Below, in pieces: positions 5,589 to 11,835 of a stretch of DNA of 26,715 nucleotides. The DNA comes from a virus: positions 1 through 26,715 of IMG/VR virus record IMGVR_UViG_3300046004_001760. One strand, given 5' to 3'. The first letter of the stretch is position 1; each line of letters opens with the position of its first letter. The translations under genes were made by a program, and so were the position numbers. The notes below the pieces were generated by a model. That model was given only the letters and a program-made list of their open reading frames with translations. It was not told the DNA's origin and made no database searches.

Positions 5589-5773
5589 TTATTTTTTCCA
5601 AAGAATTTTTTATTTTTATTTTAGAAATTACTTTTCTTATGCTTGCAGAGTATTTTTTATTTGATGTAAAAAAAGACGATTTATTTATTGATGCAGCATT
5701 GGCAATTTTGATTGCTGATTTGGTAGATAGAAGAACTGAAAAAAATAAATCATGTCATTCCAAGTCAGAATAG
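5585..5773 (+). CDS. Small membrane protein overlapping two tail genes
   Basis: A 62-aa reading frame. The first half is strongly hydrophobic (FFIFILEITFLMLAEYFLF, about residues 8-26) and a second hydrophobic stretch follows (FIDAALAILIADLVD), with a polar, basic tail (RRTEKNKSCHSKSE). Its ATG overlaps the previous stop as ATGA. Its last 22 bases overlap the start of the Z-like gene, which itself lacks a clear binding site, so translation of this frame may feed ribosomes to Z. It may be a real small membrane protein or mainly a coupling frame. No family recognised. Confidence 0.5.
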   Translation: MIIFSKEFFIFILEITFLMLAEYFLFDVKKDDLFIDAALAILIADLVDRRTEKNKSCHSKSE

Positions 5774-6345
5774 AAGACGCAGGGCTATTTTCATTCGTTG
5801 AGCAATTCCCGAATGCTTTTCGTAATGCAACCCGCTCTGCAATTGGCACAACGACGACATGGGCGAAAAAACAAGCCGACAAACGTTTATCAGAAGCAAA
5901 TAAAACGCCTGATAAAACATTTAAGAAATTTCGAGACAAGAAGTTTTTTAACGATGGCTATAAAAGCGGCAAATCCGCCTATGGAAAAATTTGGATTGGT
6001 TACAACAAAGTCCGTGCAAAACGAACTGCTGATAATTCGTTTTTAGGCAAGTTAATTCAAGAGCGTGATGGCGCGTGGGCGGGGAATTATTATTTCCCGA
6101 AGGCGTTTGTTGCAACATTTGATAGTGGTCACACGGCTATTTTTAAGCGATTAAACAAGCTAACGCGAAGTGGAAAATGGAAGCCCGAAGAACAATCGGC
6201 GAATATGGCGCGAACAATACCAACGATTGATAGCATGATGCCAGACGTAACGAATGAATTGATGAATCGGTTTAACAGCAAGGTTTCGGATTACATTTCA
6301 AGCGGCAGAATTCCGTCGCCTGAAATTTTTTCACGCTTTGATTAG
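5752..6345 (+). CDS. Minor tail protein Z-like (tail completion)
   Basis: A 197-aa basic protein comparable in size to lambda gpZ (192 aa). The N-terminal part FPNAFRNATRSAIGTTTTWA with KKQADKRLSEANKTPDK resembles the 'axxxAixrtatwarsqa' region of prophage minor tail protein Z. It continues with a basic middle (KFRDKKFF, KSGKSAYGKIWIGYNKV), a strand-rich part (YYFPKAFVATFDSGHTAIFK) and a helical end (DVTNELMNRFNSKVSDYISS). In lambda, gpZ is added at the tail's upper end and is needed for DNA connection to the tail. The ATG has no good binding site and likely relies on overlap with the preceding frame. Its stop abuts the stop of the convergent minus-strand gene with no gap. Confidence 0.65.
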   Translation: MSFQVRIEDAGLFSFVEQFPNAFRNATRSAIGTTTTWAKKQADKRLSEANKTPDKTFKKFRDKKFFNDGYKSGKSAYGKIWIGYNKVRAKRTADNSFLGKLIQERDGAWAGNYYFPKAFVATFDSGHTAIFKRLNKLTRSGKWKPEEQSANMARTIPTIDSMMPDVTNELMNRFNSKVSDYISSGRIPSPEIFSRFD

Positions 6346-6573
6346 TTACGCATACATTTCATCATCTTTAACATCAGACAATGCCATTTTTTTACCAAGT
6401 TTAAAGCTGTCATTCATCGCCTCGGTAAATTCAGGAAAAAGCAACGATAAAATTGCTAGTTTTTCTGCATCGACGCTTTCATAGGTCATGGCAACCGTTG
6501 CAATGATTTTATCAACCAATTCTAATACTTCTGTAGTATCTGGTTTAACTGTGTGTTCGATTTTTGCTTTCAT
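6346..6573 (-). CDS. Hypothetical 75-aa protein, inverted cassette gene 3
   Basis: Family not recognised. The protein is helical: MKAKIEHTVKPDTTEVLELV, then DKIIATVAMTYESVDAEKLA, ILSLLFPEFTEAM and a polar tail (KLGKKMALSDVKDDEMYA). I start it at the ATG at 6573, preceded by AGAGAGTATT; a longer frame upstream lacks a site. Its first 29 bases overlap the end of the upstream cassette gene. Its stop touches the stop of the Z-like gene on the other strand, with no terminator visible between the convergent genes, so late transcription from the plus strand would run antisense through it. Confidence 0.65.
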   Translation of the reverse strand: MKAKIEHTVKPDTTEVLELVDKIIATVAMTYESVDAEKLAILSLLFPEFTEAMNDSFKLGKKMALSDVKDDEMYA

Positions 6574-6886
6574 AATACTCTCTGAATGAATTAAAACAAT
6601 TTCGTAATGCCGCCAACTTTTCACTGTCGATGTAATCAATCAAAAAGTCATCAATGCAAGACAAAACAGACGGGTTGCATAACCACGCCTGTTCATCCTT
6701 GCTAAATGCTTCGTTAATTAAATCGAGCGTTGTTTTTGGCTTTTCAACGACAGGTAAAAATTCCTTCACCCGCTCAAAACCAGCTTGATAGCCATCAGCC
6801 GACGCTTGTTTAATCATTGCTTGAGCCTGCTCAAGCGAGAAGGTAGGCGTAATCGGTTGAATGGGTTGTATAACGGGTGAATTCAT
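6545..6886 (-). CDS. Hypothetical 113-aa protein, inverted cassette gene 2
   Basis: Family not recognised. It starts with a Pro/Gln-rich segment (MNSPVIQPIQPITPTFSLEQ), then a helix-rich body (AQAMIKQASADGYQAGFERV, KTTLDLINEAFSKDEQAWLC, and DFLIDYIDSEKLAALRNCFN). AAGGAT lies 9 bases before the ATG. Its C-terminal 'Y-x-S/D-x-EKLAxL' stretch resembles the middle of the next gene (YESVDAEKLAILSLLF against YIDSEKLAALRNCF), so the two may share a short related motif or be distant paralogues. It overlaps the next gene by 29 bases. Confidence 0.65.
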   Translation of the reverse strand: MNSPVIQPIQPITPTFSLEQAQAMIKQASADGYQAGFERVKEFLPVVEKPKTTLDLINEAFSKDEQAWLCNPSVLSCIDDFLIDYIDSEKLAALRNCFNSFREYYESKNRTHS

Positions 6887-6927
6887 CTTTACTTATCCTT
6901 TTTCTTTAAATCAACTAAGCCATGTTT

Positions 6928-6941
6928 AGCCTTTTCAGGCT
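6928..6941. promoter_or_regulatory. Small hairpin between inverted-cassette genes 1 and 2
   Basis: AGCCT-TTTC-AGGCT forms a 5-bp hairpin; on the plus strand it is followed by CTTTTC. It lies just after the stop of the coiled-coil gene. It is weak on either strand and may be a partial terminator or chance. Confidence 0.25.
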
Positions 6942-6945
6942 CTTT

Positions 6946-7930
6946 TCATTGGCTAATGTTGGTTGGGGTTTGTGTGGCGCGTTGATAACCACCAACATTG
7001 ATAGCTGTTGCCATTGCTTGCTGGCTATGCTCTTGTACAGTCTGTCTTTGTTCAATACGATTCAATTGTACTGCCAAAGCATTAGCAGAGGCGGTATTAT
7101 TGATATTGTTCGTTACCTCAACATTTCCTGAGCGGAAAACATCCGCAGTTCTTCCGTGTCTTGCATCACCTTCAAGTTCTGCAATCTTGGCATAAGCCTG
7201 AACCAACTCTTTACTAGGGATATTTTCCGCAATGTAGTTTTTGAGGTCACGAATTTCCGCGCTCAGATGCCAAAACAGCCGCGCGTGTTTTATCGCCTTC
7301 GTTCATTGCGACAATCGTCAACGCATTATTACCTTGTAGCAAATTGGTATTTAGAGCGTTGATATTTTGATTCAATGAAGTAGCCAATACATTCACAGTT
7401 GCTAAAATGTTAGCCCCTGAAGCATTAACGGCGGTCGTTAAATGACTTGAATTACTGCTAATTTCGTCGCTTAATTCATACGTTGACTCTGCAATTGCTA
7501 ATTTAATATCGCCTTGACCAACTAAATTCGCAACTGCATTTGATGTTGTAGCTTGAGCCAGTGCATCTTTTGTTGCAGCAATATCACGCTGAACCGCTGC
7601 CTCGGCTTGCCAAACATCTTTACTCACCCCTGCAACATCACGACGAACTGCGCCAATATCTTGAATTGTATTGATGCCATTAACAACGCCTTGCACTTCA
7701 CTTACTGTTGCGCCACGATTATTGCTATCGTGATAATCGTTGTTTCCATGGCGATTGTTGCCATTCAAACCTAATGCGTTGGCTATAATTCCACCAACAA
7801 ATCCAGTACCAAGACCGCTTAAACCAATATCTTCTGCCATACCATTACCTTCTGTGTATTTTTTGATTAAATTTTGAACGTTAGCGTCTTTCAATAATTC
7901 GCTAACGGGACTTGTTGCATTTACCGCCAT
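6946..7930 (-). pseudogene. Phage Gly/Asn-rich coiled-coil protein gene with a frameshift
   Basis: Two frames together make one protein of about 327 aa. The first (7930-7247, 227 aa) has an N-terminal helix, a Gly-rich segment (LGTGFVGGIIANALGLNGNN) with an Asn/His-rich stretch, then long alternating helical repeats (DIGAVRRDVAGVSKDVWQAE, AVQRDIAATKDALAQATTSN) ending NEGDKTRAAVLASERGNS. The second continues at about 7260 as AEIRDLKNYIAENIPSKELV and ends in LNRIEQRQTVQEHSQQAMAT and QTPTNISQ. This order, G-rich start, coiled coil, 'DGxKTRA' and 'IRDLKNYI', matches a common phage protein of unknown function, perhaps structural. The 985-nt span is 3n+1, implying one extra base near 7261. It could be natural decay, an assembly indel or recoding. 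Its start has a hairpin-buried Shine-Dalgarno. Confidence 0.75.
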
Positions 7931-7953
7931 AAAACCTCCTAATTAAGGAGGTT
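7928..7953 (-). promoter_or_regulatory. Hairpin sequestering a perfect Shine-Dalgarno
   Basis: On the minus strand AACCTCCT (7953-7946), a 5-base loop and AGGAGGTT (7940-7933) form a perfect 8-bp stem. The second arm contains AGGAGG, the ribosome-binding site of the gene starting at 7930, four bases before its ATG. The first arm equals the anti-Shine-Dalgarno sequence of 16S rRNA. Translation of the coiled-coil gene should therefore be low unless the stem opens. Confidence 0.65.
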
Positions 7954-7979
7954 GTACATTACGACTTTTTGCATAATAA
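7952..7979 (+). promoter_or_regulatory. Candidate promoter for the tail terminator-major tail genes
   Basis: TTGTAC (7952-7957), 16 bases and TAATAA (7974-7979) lie 26 bases upstream of the gene at 8005. Since the three genes before it run the other way, a local promoter would be useful, but the -10 is weak. Confidence 0.3.
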
Positions 7980-8004
7980 TTAAAGTTCAATTTTTGGAGA
8001 TAAA

Positions 8005-8478
8005 ATGTATTCAGCACAACAAGCCTTAATTGACGAAATAAAAACGATGGTTGATGTTGTTGATAATGTCGATGTACCAGTTTTTAAAATGGTATCGACG
8101 GGTAGTGTTATCGACGCGCTTAATGACCAAGAGTTACAAGCGACTTTGCCAGCGTGCGCCGTTGCGCCAATAAAAAACCCACAACAAGATAATGCGCCTC
8201 AATCTATATCTGGTGATTTTGAAATAGTTACCCAATGCTACGCGATTACCGTTATAATTCCCGCCGAAAGTGATGTTTCTAGCCATGAAAACACTGAGGC
8301 AGTTGGTGGCGCGTTAATGCAGCGAGTTATTGAAATGGTCAATTTTTATCGCCCGACAGGTTTTAATGATTGTTTTTCGGTAATTAGCGGTTATGACCCC
8401 GCGCCAGCAATCGCTACTGATAAAGCAATGGCAGCTTTCACTCGTGCAGTTAAAATAATGCAAGTGATTAGAAAATAA
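8005..8478 (+). CDS. Tail terminator-like protein
   Basis: A 157-aa protein in the place of a tail terminator (lambda U-like), between the Z-like region and the major tail protein. The pattern is that of such small alpha/beta proteins: an N-terminal helix (YSAQQALIDEIKTMVDVVDN), a central strand pair with ITVIIPAESDVSSHEN, a helix (GGALMQRVIEMVNFY) and an end rich in strands and helix (AMAAFTRAVKIMQVIRK). The terminator hexamer caps the tail tube when it has reached its length and joins it to the connector. GGAGATAAA precedes the ATG. Assignment rests on size, position and general pattern. Confidence 0.55.
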   Translation: MYSAQQALIDEIKTMVDVVDNVDVPVFKMVSTGSVIDALNDQELQATLPACAVAPIKNPQQDNAPQSISGDFEIVTQCYAITVIIPAESDVSSHENTEAVGGALMQRVIEMVNFYRPTGFNDCFSVISGYDPAPAIATDKAMAAFTRAVKIMQVIRK

Positions 8479-8509
8479 TATCGTTGTGATGATGATAAGT
8501 TCCCACAAT

Positions 8510-8528
8510 CGCCATGTTTTTTATGGCG
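8510..8528 (+). promoter_or_regulatory. Hairpin in the leader of the major tail gene
   Basis: CGCCAT (8510-8515) pairs with ATGGCG (8523-8528) around a T-rich 7-base loop in the 94-base gap before the major tail gene. It may stabilise or regulate the leader of a highly expressed gene. No T run follows. Confidence 0.3.
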
Positions 8529-8572
8529 GCAGCAGACAGTGAGTAAAATTACTGTTATGACGGAGATTTTAT

Positions 8573-9472
8573 ATGAGTGGCTCACCACATTCCTCGCAGA
8601 ATACAACCCTGCGAATTTTTGACAATTCAACAACTGTTCAGCAGACTGCATTAGCATCTTTGCTTAATGATTTGCGCGGCTCTGACTTAACCGACGCTGA
8701 AAAAATCACCAAATTTGAAACGTATGTAACTACAGTTAGAGCGGGTTCAAATCCTAACTTCAATACTGAAATTTCAATGACAGGCGTTGCAACAACAGCG
8801 GCAGCACAGGTTGATGGTTATTATTCAGGTACATTTACAAAAGCAATTTCAGGAACAACTTTCGCGGGTTCTTATATTTCAGTAGGAACGTCAAGCGGAA
8901 AGGCAATGCTTAAATTGACAGTAGAATCCGTAACGGGAACAACACCGACTTACCCAGTTACTGTTGCTGCCGATGCGTTCACAACGGGGTTATCAGCTTC
9001 TGTAACAAACTCATCAACATGGAGCGGAACGATTACCGCGACCACAGCATCATCAATTACAGCGGGATCGAATCCTTATGAGCTTATTGATGGCATTACG
9101 GCATATAATGCAACGGGCGAAACCGAAGCGACGATTAGTGCAAAATTGCTGAACCGTAAAGGTACTTACAAAGACAAAGGTTCAACAGATGGCGGTGATT
9201 GGGGATTTGATTTCTTAGATATTCCCGATGATGTCGGTCAAATTTTATTGCGTAATGCAAAAGCGGATAAAGGGCTTTATGCTAACCGCGTTTTTGTAAA
9301 AGAAAGCACTAATACGGACGATGCAACAAATGTGATTCGTTGGTTTGGTATTTGTCTTGTGACAAAAGTTGAAGATTCAGATCCGATTGATTCAATGGTT
9401 ATGAGTAAGGCGACCTGCCCAGTTCAAGACGGACAAGTACGCGGTTCATCATCATCAACATTGTTTGATTAA
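8573..9472 (+). CDS. Major tail (tube) protein
   Basis: A 299-aa Ser/Thr/Gly-rich protein with the look of a siphovirus tail tube subunit. The N-terminal half has a helix with QQTALASLLNDLRGSDLTDA and strand-rich segments (YYSGTFTKAISGTTFAGSYI). The middle is Thr/Ser-rich, possibly an inserted Ig-like part. The second half is more ordered (DWGFDFLDIPDDVGQILLRN; ATNVIRWFGICLVTKVEDS; SMVMSKATCPVQDGQV). Hundreds of copies would polymerise around the tape measure. It has a strong GGAG site, a structured leader and a terminator directly after it, all usual for a highly expressed structural gene that must outpace its neighbours. Position between tail terminator and chaperone genes matches lambda gpV. 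Confidence 0.75.
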   Translation: MSGSPHSSQNTTLRIFDNSTTVQQTALASLLNDLRGSDLTDAEKITKFETYVTTVRAGSNPNFNTEISMTGVATTAAAQVDGYYSGTFTKAISGTTFAGSYISVGTSSGKAMLKLTVESVTGTTPTYPVTVAADAFTTGLSASVTNSSTWSGTITATTASSITAGSNPYELIDGITAYNATGETEATISAKLLNRKGTYKDKGSTDGGDWGFDFLDIPDDVGQILLRNAKADKGLYANRVFVKESTNTDDATNVIRWFGICLVTKVEDSDPIDSMVMSKATCPVQDGQVRGSSSSTLFD

Positions 9473-9481
9473 ATTTTAACG

Positions 9482-9505
9482 ACCGCGTGAGTAATTACGC
9501 GGTTT
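9482..9505 (+). terminator. Partial terminator after the major tail gene
   Basis: ACCGCGT (9482-9488) and ACGCGGT (9497-9503) pair perfectly around 8 bases, followed by TTTATTTTCT. The short T run suggests incomplete termination, lowering expression of the chaperone genes downstream. Confidence 0.65.
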
Positions 9506-9550
9506 ATTTTCTCGCCGATATGGCGTAACTTCCCAAAGCAGGTAAAATTC

Positions 9551-10009
9551 ATGGCATTAGATAATACGTTCAGAACGAGCGTACACGGTGAAAATACAAT
9601 TGTCTTTACCGTCGAAGATTCATCTTTCAATCCGATTGAGAGTGAAAACGGTGCAAAACTTACGGTTAAAATGCGTAACCCACATTCAAAAGCCGTCAAA
9701 GCAGAAGATGACCGTCAAGGTCGTGCTGTGCAATTGAAAATGAAACAAAAAGGGTCGTCTTATATCGGTCAATCGCAAGATGAACGTGAAGAAGATGGCA
9801 ATAATCGTTTAACGGCGGCTTTTGTTGAATTTGTACCGACAACACTAGACGATGGCACAACGGTTGATTTTCAGTTGGACGGCATAACATTAAAAACTGC
9901 CAAAGATTTCAAAGCGTTGATTTCAGATTTCCCAGAATGGAAAGAAAAAATCGCTGAAAAATTTATGACACTTGATAACTTTGTAAAAAAAACGTTGCTC
10001 GCTGCATAG
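9551..10009 (+). CDS. Tail assembly chaperone, short form (G-like)
   Basis: A 152-aa protein with a small beta-rich N-terminal part (FRTSVHGENTIVFTVEDSSF, GAKLTVKMRNPHSKAV), a polar middle, a strand part (TTVDFQLDGITLKTAKDF) and a C-terminal helix (FPEWKEKIAEKFMTLDNFVK). It lies directly after the major tail gene and ends just past an A-AAA-AAA slip site, with an overlapping frame behind. That is the arrangement of lambda gpG/gpGT, chaperones which bind the tape measure and recruit tube subunits. The function follows from the context; sequence similarity alone would be weak. Confidence 0.75.
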   Translation: MALDNTFRTSVHGENTIVFTVEDSSFNPIESENGAKLTVKMRNPHSKAVKAEDDRQGRAVQLKMKQKGSSYIGQSQDEREEDGNNRLTAAFVEFVPTTLDDGTTVDFQLDGITLKTAKDFKALISDFPEWKEKIAEKFMTLDNFVKKTLLAA

Positions 10010-10413
10010 CCTACGTTGAAAAAGTAGCGTGGTTAAATGCTACGCTAGAAAAATCAAAAGCTACCCGTCTAGCATTAAGTCAGGCGGGTATTGATAGCAA
10101 AAATAAAAAACTTCAATCTGAGTGTCAAGCCCGTCTAAAATTCCCAGAAATTGATGATGAATTTTATCATTTTATCACATGGATTCAGCAACTTGGTTTT
10201 TGCATGGATGGCGGAATGGGAGCGTCAAAATTAACCTATCAAGAAATTGATGCGTGGGCTAACAGAATGCGAGAAGATATTACGCCATTCGATACTGAGT
10301 TATTGCGAAAAATGTCAATTGGCTATGTAAATATGATCACGCTCGCAAGCAAGCCAGATTGCCCAGACCCAATGAAAGAACTTGAAAAAAAGATTGGCAG
10401 GGATTATGATTAG
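9551..10413 (+). CDS. Tail assembly chaperone -1 frameshift fusion (GT-like)
   Basis: Ribosomes slipping back one base at 9985-9991 would read on as NVARCIAYVEKVAWLNATLE and stay open to a TAG at 10411-10413, giving a fusion of about 287 aa (147 from the first frame, 140 from the second). The second part is helical (ATRLALSQAGIDSKNKKLQS, FYHFITWIQQLGFCMDGGMG, WANRMREDITPFDTELLRKM) and has no convincing start of its own: the only late ATG (10204) has no good binding site and would cut off the first half. In lambda, the G:GT ratio is fixed by frameshifting and is required for tail assembly. The join is predicted, not proven. Confidence 0.8.
9985..9991 (+). other. Programmed -1 ribosomal frameshift slip site
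   Basis: In the frame of the short chaperone the codons read GTA AAA AAA ACG, giving the heptamer A-AAA-AAA (X-XXY-YYZ form), within a run of eight A. The zero frame ends 15 bases after the run (TAG at 10007-10009). A possible stimulating stem TAGCGT/ACGCTA starts about 35 bases downstream, and AACGT/ACGTT is another weak option. Confidence 0.8.
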
Positions 10414-10414
10414 T

Positions 10415-10466
10415 CCGTGTTTTTAGATTTTCACGGTAAGGTGGATTAAATCTAAAAACTCACCTT
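10415..10466 (+). promoter_or_regulatory. Mutually exclusive hairpins after the chaperone genes
   Basis: A 12-bp perfect stem joins GTTTTTAGATTT (10419-10430) to AAATCTAAAAAC (10448-10459). It competes with two smaller stems: CCGTG/CACGG (10415-10419 with 10432-10436) and AAGGTG/CACCTT (10438-10443 with 10461-10466). Either the long stem or the two small ones can form, followed at once by a strong terminator. This is the form of an attenuator or of a regulatory RNA, but no ligand-binding class is recognised. Confidence 0.5.
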
Positions 10467-10469
10467 TTG

Positions 10470-10514
10470 ACCCGTTATTGACGATACTTGCCTGTCGTTG
10501 ATAACGGGTTTTTT
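10470..10514 (+). terminator. Strong intrinsic terminator
   Basis: ACCCGTTAT (10470-10478) and ATAACGGGT (10501-10509) form a 9-bp stem, extended inside by ACGA/TCGT, followed by six T (10509-10514). It separates the chaperone genes from the next two genes and the tape measure. The next start codon is only 15 bases further on, so downstream genes depend on read-through or on other promoters. Confidence 0.85.
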
Positions 10515-10528
10515 ATTGGAGAAAGAAA

Positions 10529-10819
10529 ATGAGATTTTTAATAGATTTATACGCAAGAATCATAAAAGGTGAGCGGTATTTTCTATCGGTTTGTCGTTGT
10601 ACCGCGAAAAATTATGATGGCATATTTACCGTAACAGAAAATACTACTACTTATGGCGGGCGATACTTAAACAGAGAGCAACTGATTTTGAGTAACTTAG
10701 ATTTTATCAAAAAGAACAACCCAGAAATACATAATGTTAGACTTGAAGTGTCGTTCATAACAGAAGTTTCAAAATCTGATTTTTTAGATTATAAATTGAA
10801 ACAGGAAGGTGATTTATGA
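10529..10819 (+). CDS. Hypothetical 96-aa protein between chaperones and tape measure
   Basis: Family not recognised. The sequence alternates strands and helices (MRFLIDLYARIIKGERYFLS, then GIFTVTENTTTYGGRYLNRE, and VRLEVSFITEVSKSDFLDYK). It has no signal or membrane segment. TTGGAGAAAGAAA gives a strong binding site. Its stop overlaps the next start (ATGA). Lambda-like phages normally go straight from the G/T chaperones to the tape measure, so this pair is an insertion into a usually tight gene order, and the terminator in front suggests separate control. Two possibilities are a tail accessory or a moron; the sequence does not separate them. Confidence 0.7.
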   Translation: MRFLIDLYARIIKGERYFLSVCRCTAKNYDGIFTVTENTTTYGGRYLNREQLILSNLDFIKKNNPEIHNVRLEVSFITEVSKSDFLDYKLKQEGDL

Positions 10820-11823
10820 GTACCCCAATGATTGATTTCGACCATTTCGATATTACGGCGATTGTTAGACAACGCTCTCCATTTGCGCTTAACAGGACAA
10901 CAGTGTTTTTTGATGGAGACCGTGAATCCATGTTCTTTATCTGTACCGAAGAAGAGCATGAAAAACTGGTTGCTGATTATTTGGCGTGGAAGGATGTGAA
11001 AACCGCCAGAAAATCATATATTCAGCAAAAAATTGAATTTGATAGATGTAGAAACGAACACCTAAAGAAAATACTTGCACCCGCATTTAATCGAATTTGG
11101 TCAGACATTGAGGAGCAATATGCAAAAGAAAAAGACGATTTAGCAACAAAAATGGCGCGTGATTATGGTTTTGCAGAGCCAAAACAAACACCGCCAATGC
11201 CAAAGGCGTTTAATCCTGCGAATCTTACGCAAAGCCTTACTCAAGGAGTAAAAATCGAAGAGATTGAAGATGCGTTGCCGATAATAGACTTTAAGCGAGT
11301 AAATGACTTTTCGCTCATTTACAGCTCCCCATCACATCCAAATAAATTAAAACAAAACTCAAATCACATTATGAAATTTGAAGTCGATGGTAAACCGTTT
11401 GAATTGAATTTGCTTGAGGTAAGAGGGGTTACAATTAGTGATTTAGAATTGGATTATTGCAAAAAATACAGTGCATTGTATGGTCAAAATATCAATCTCA
11501 GCTCAAGAATAATGAACTCAATTTTTCAAAAAATTATTTCAGAGATTATTGAATTACGCTGTCGAACTCTAGTAAAAATTGAAGAGATTGAAGAAACTGC
11601 TCCCATAGCCAATGCTACAACAAAAATTACGCTATCTTTTGGGCGGTCAAATATAGATGTTCATGTAAGCGAATTGGTTTATGGCGATGTTGACAAAGTA
11701 GCTAAAAGAATTTCAGATTCTTATAAAGAAAATTATCATGAAAATTTAAGCGTTAGCGATGTAAAACAAGAAATACGTCACGCTCTATTAGATAGTGTTT
11801 TTTGGAGAGACACTAAAAAATAG
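10816..11823 (+). CDS. Hypothetical 335-aa protein with a duplicated C-terminal domain
   Basis: Family not recognised. The N-terminal part (about 1-60) is strand-rich; residues about 60-115 form a charged helix, probably coiled coil (YIQQKIEFDRCRNEHLKKIL; DIEEQYAKEKDDLATKMARD); a Pro-rich linker follows. Two similar domains come next: about 184-250 (MKFEVDGKPFELNLLEVRGV, SDLELDYCKKYSALYGQNIN, then IMNSIFQKII) and about 268-330 (KITLSFGRSNIDVHVSELVY, DKVAKRISDSYKENYHENLS, then VKQEIRHALLD). Both show a beta hairpin, then a helix ending in Y, then 'N-L/I-S', then a final helix. Each is preceded by a V-K-I-E-E-I-E linker. It starts at an ATG overlapping the previous stop, after GGAAGGTGATTT. A role in tail assembly is suggested only by position. 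Confidence 0.75.
   Translation: MSTPMIDFDHFDITAIVRQRSPFALNRTTVFFDGDRESMFFICTEEEHEKLVADYLAWKDVKTARKSYIQQKIEFDRCRNEHLKKILAPAFNRIWSDIEEQYAKEKDDLATKMARDYGFAEPKQTPPMPKAFNPANLTQSLTQGVKIEEIEDALPIIDFKRVNDFSLIYSSPSHPNKLKQNSNHIMKFEVDGKPFELNLLEVRGVTISDLELDYCKKYSALYGQNINLSSRIMNSIFQKIISEIIELRCRTLVKIEEIEETAPIANATTKITLSFGRSNIDVHVSELVYGDVDKVAKRISDSYKENYHENLSVSDVKQEIRHALLDSVFWRDTKK
11248..11594 (+). repeat. Imperfect direct repeat encoding the VKIEEIE linkers
   Basis: Bases 11248-11270 and 11572-11594 agree at 22 of 23 positions. Both encode V-K-I-E-E-I-E and a following acidic residue in the same frame of the 335-aa gene. Such high DNA identity in otherwise diverged copies suggests recent exchange, or selection on this linker. 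Confidence 0.75.
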
Positions 11824-11825
11824 AT

Positions 11826-11833
11826 GCTATAAT
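11826..11833 (+). promoter_or_regulatory. Extended -10 element upstream of the tape measure gene
   Basis: TGCTATAAT includes a perfect TATAAT (11828-11833) with the extended TGC before it. The surrounding ATGCTATAATT is identical to the 11 bases at the cro promoter. No good -35 was found, which an extended -10 can tolerate. Transcription would start near 11840, inside the hairpin that follows. Confidence 0.4.
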
Positions 11834-11835
11834 TC

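Noticed and set aside
6922-7774. Plus-strand frames opposite the inverted cassette
   Set aside because: They are Cys/Leu-rich mirror frames of the coiled-coil gene, with no binding sites or recognisable motifs.
10204-10413. Independent 69-aa gene starting at 10204
   Set aside because: The same frame is open back to 9979 and joins the chaperone gene at a slip site in the right register. It is the end of the frameshift product.
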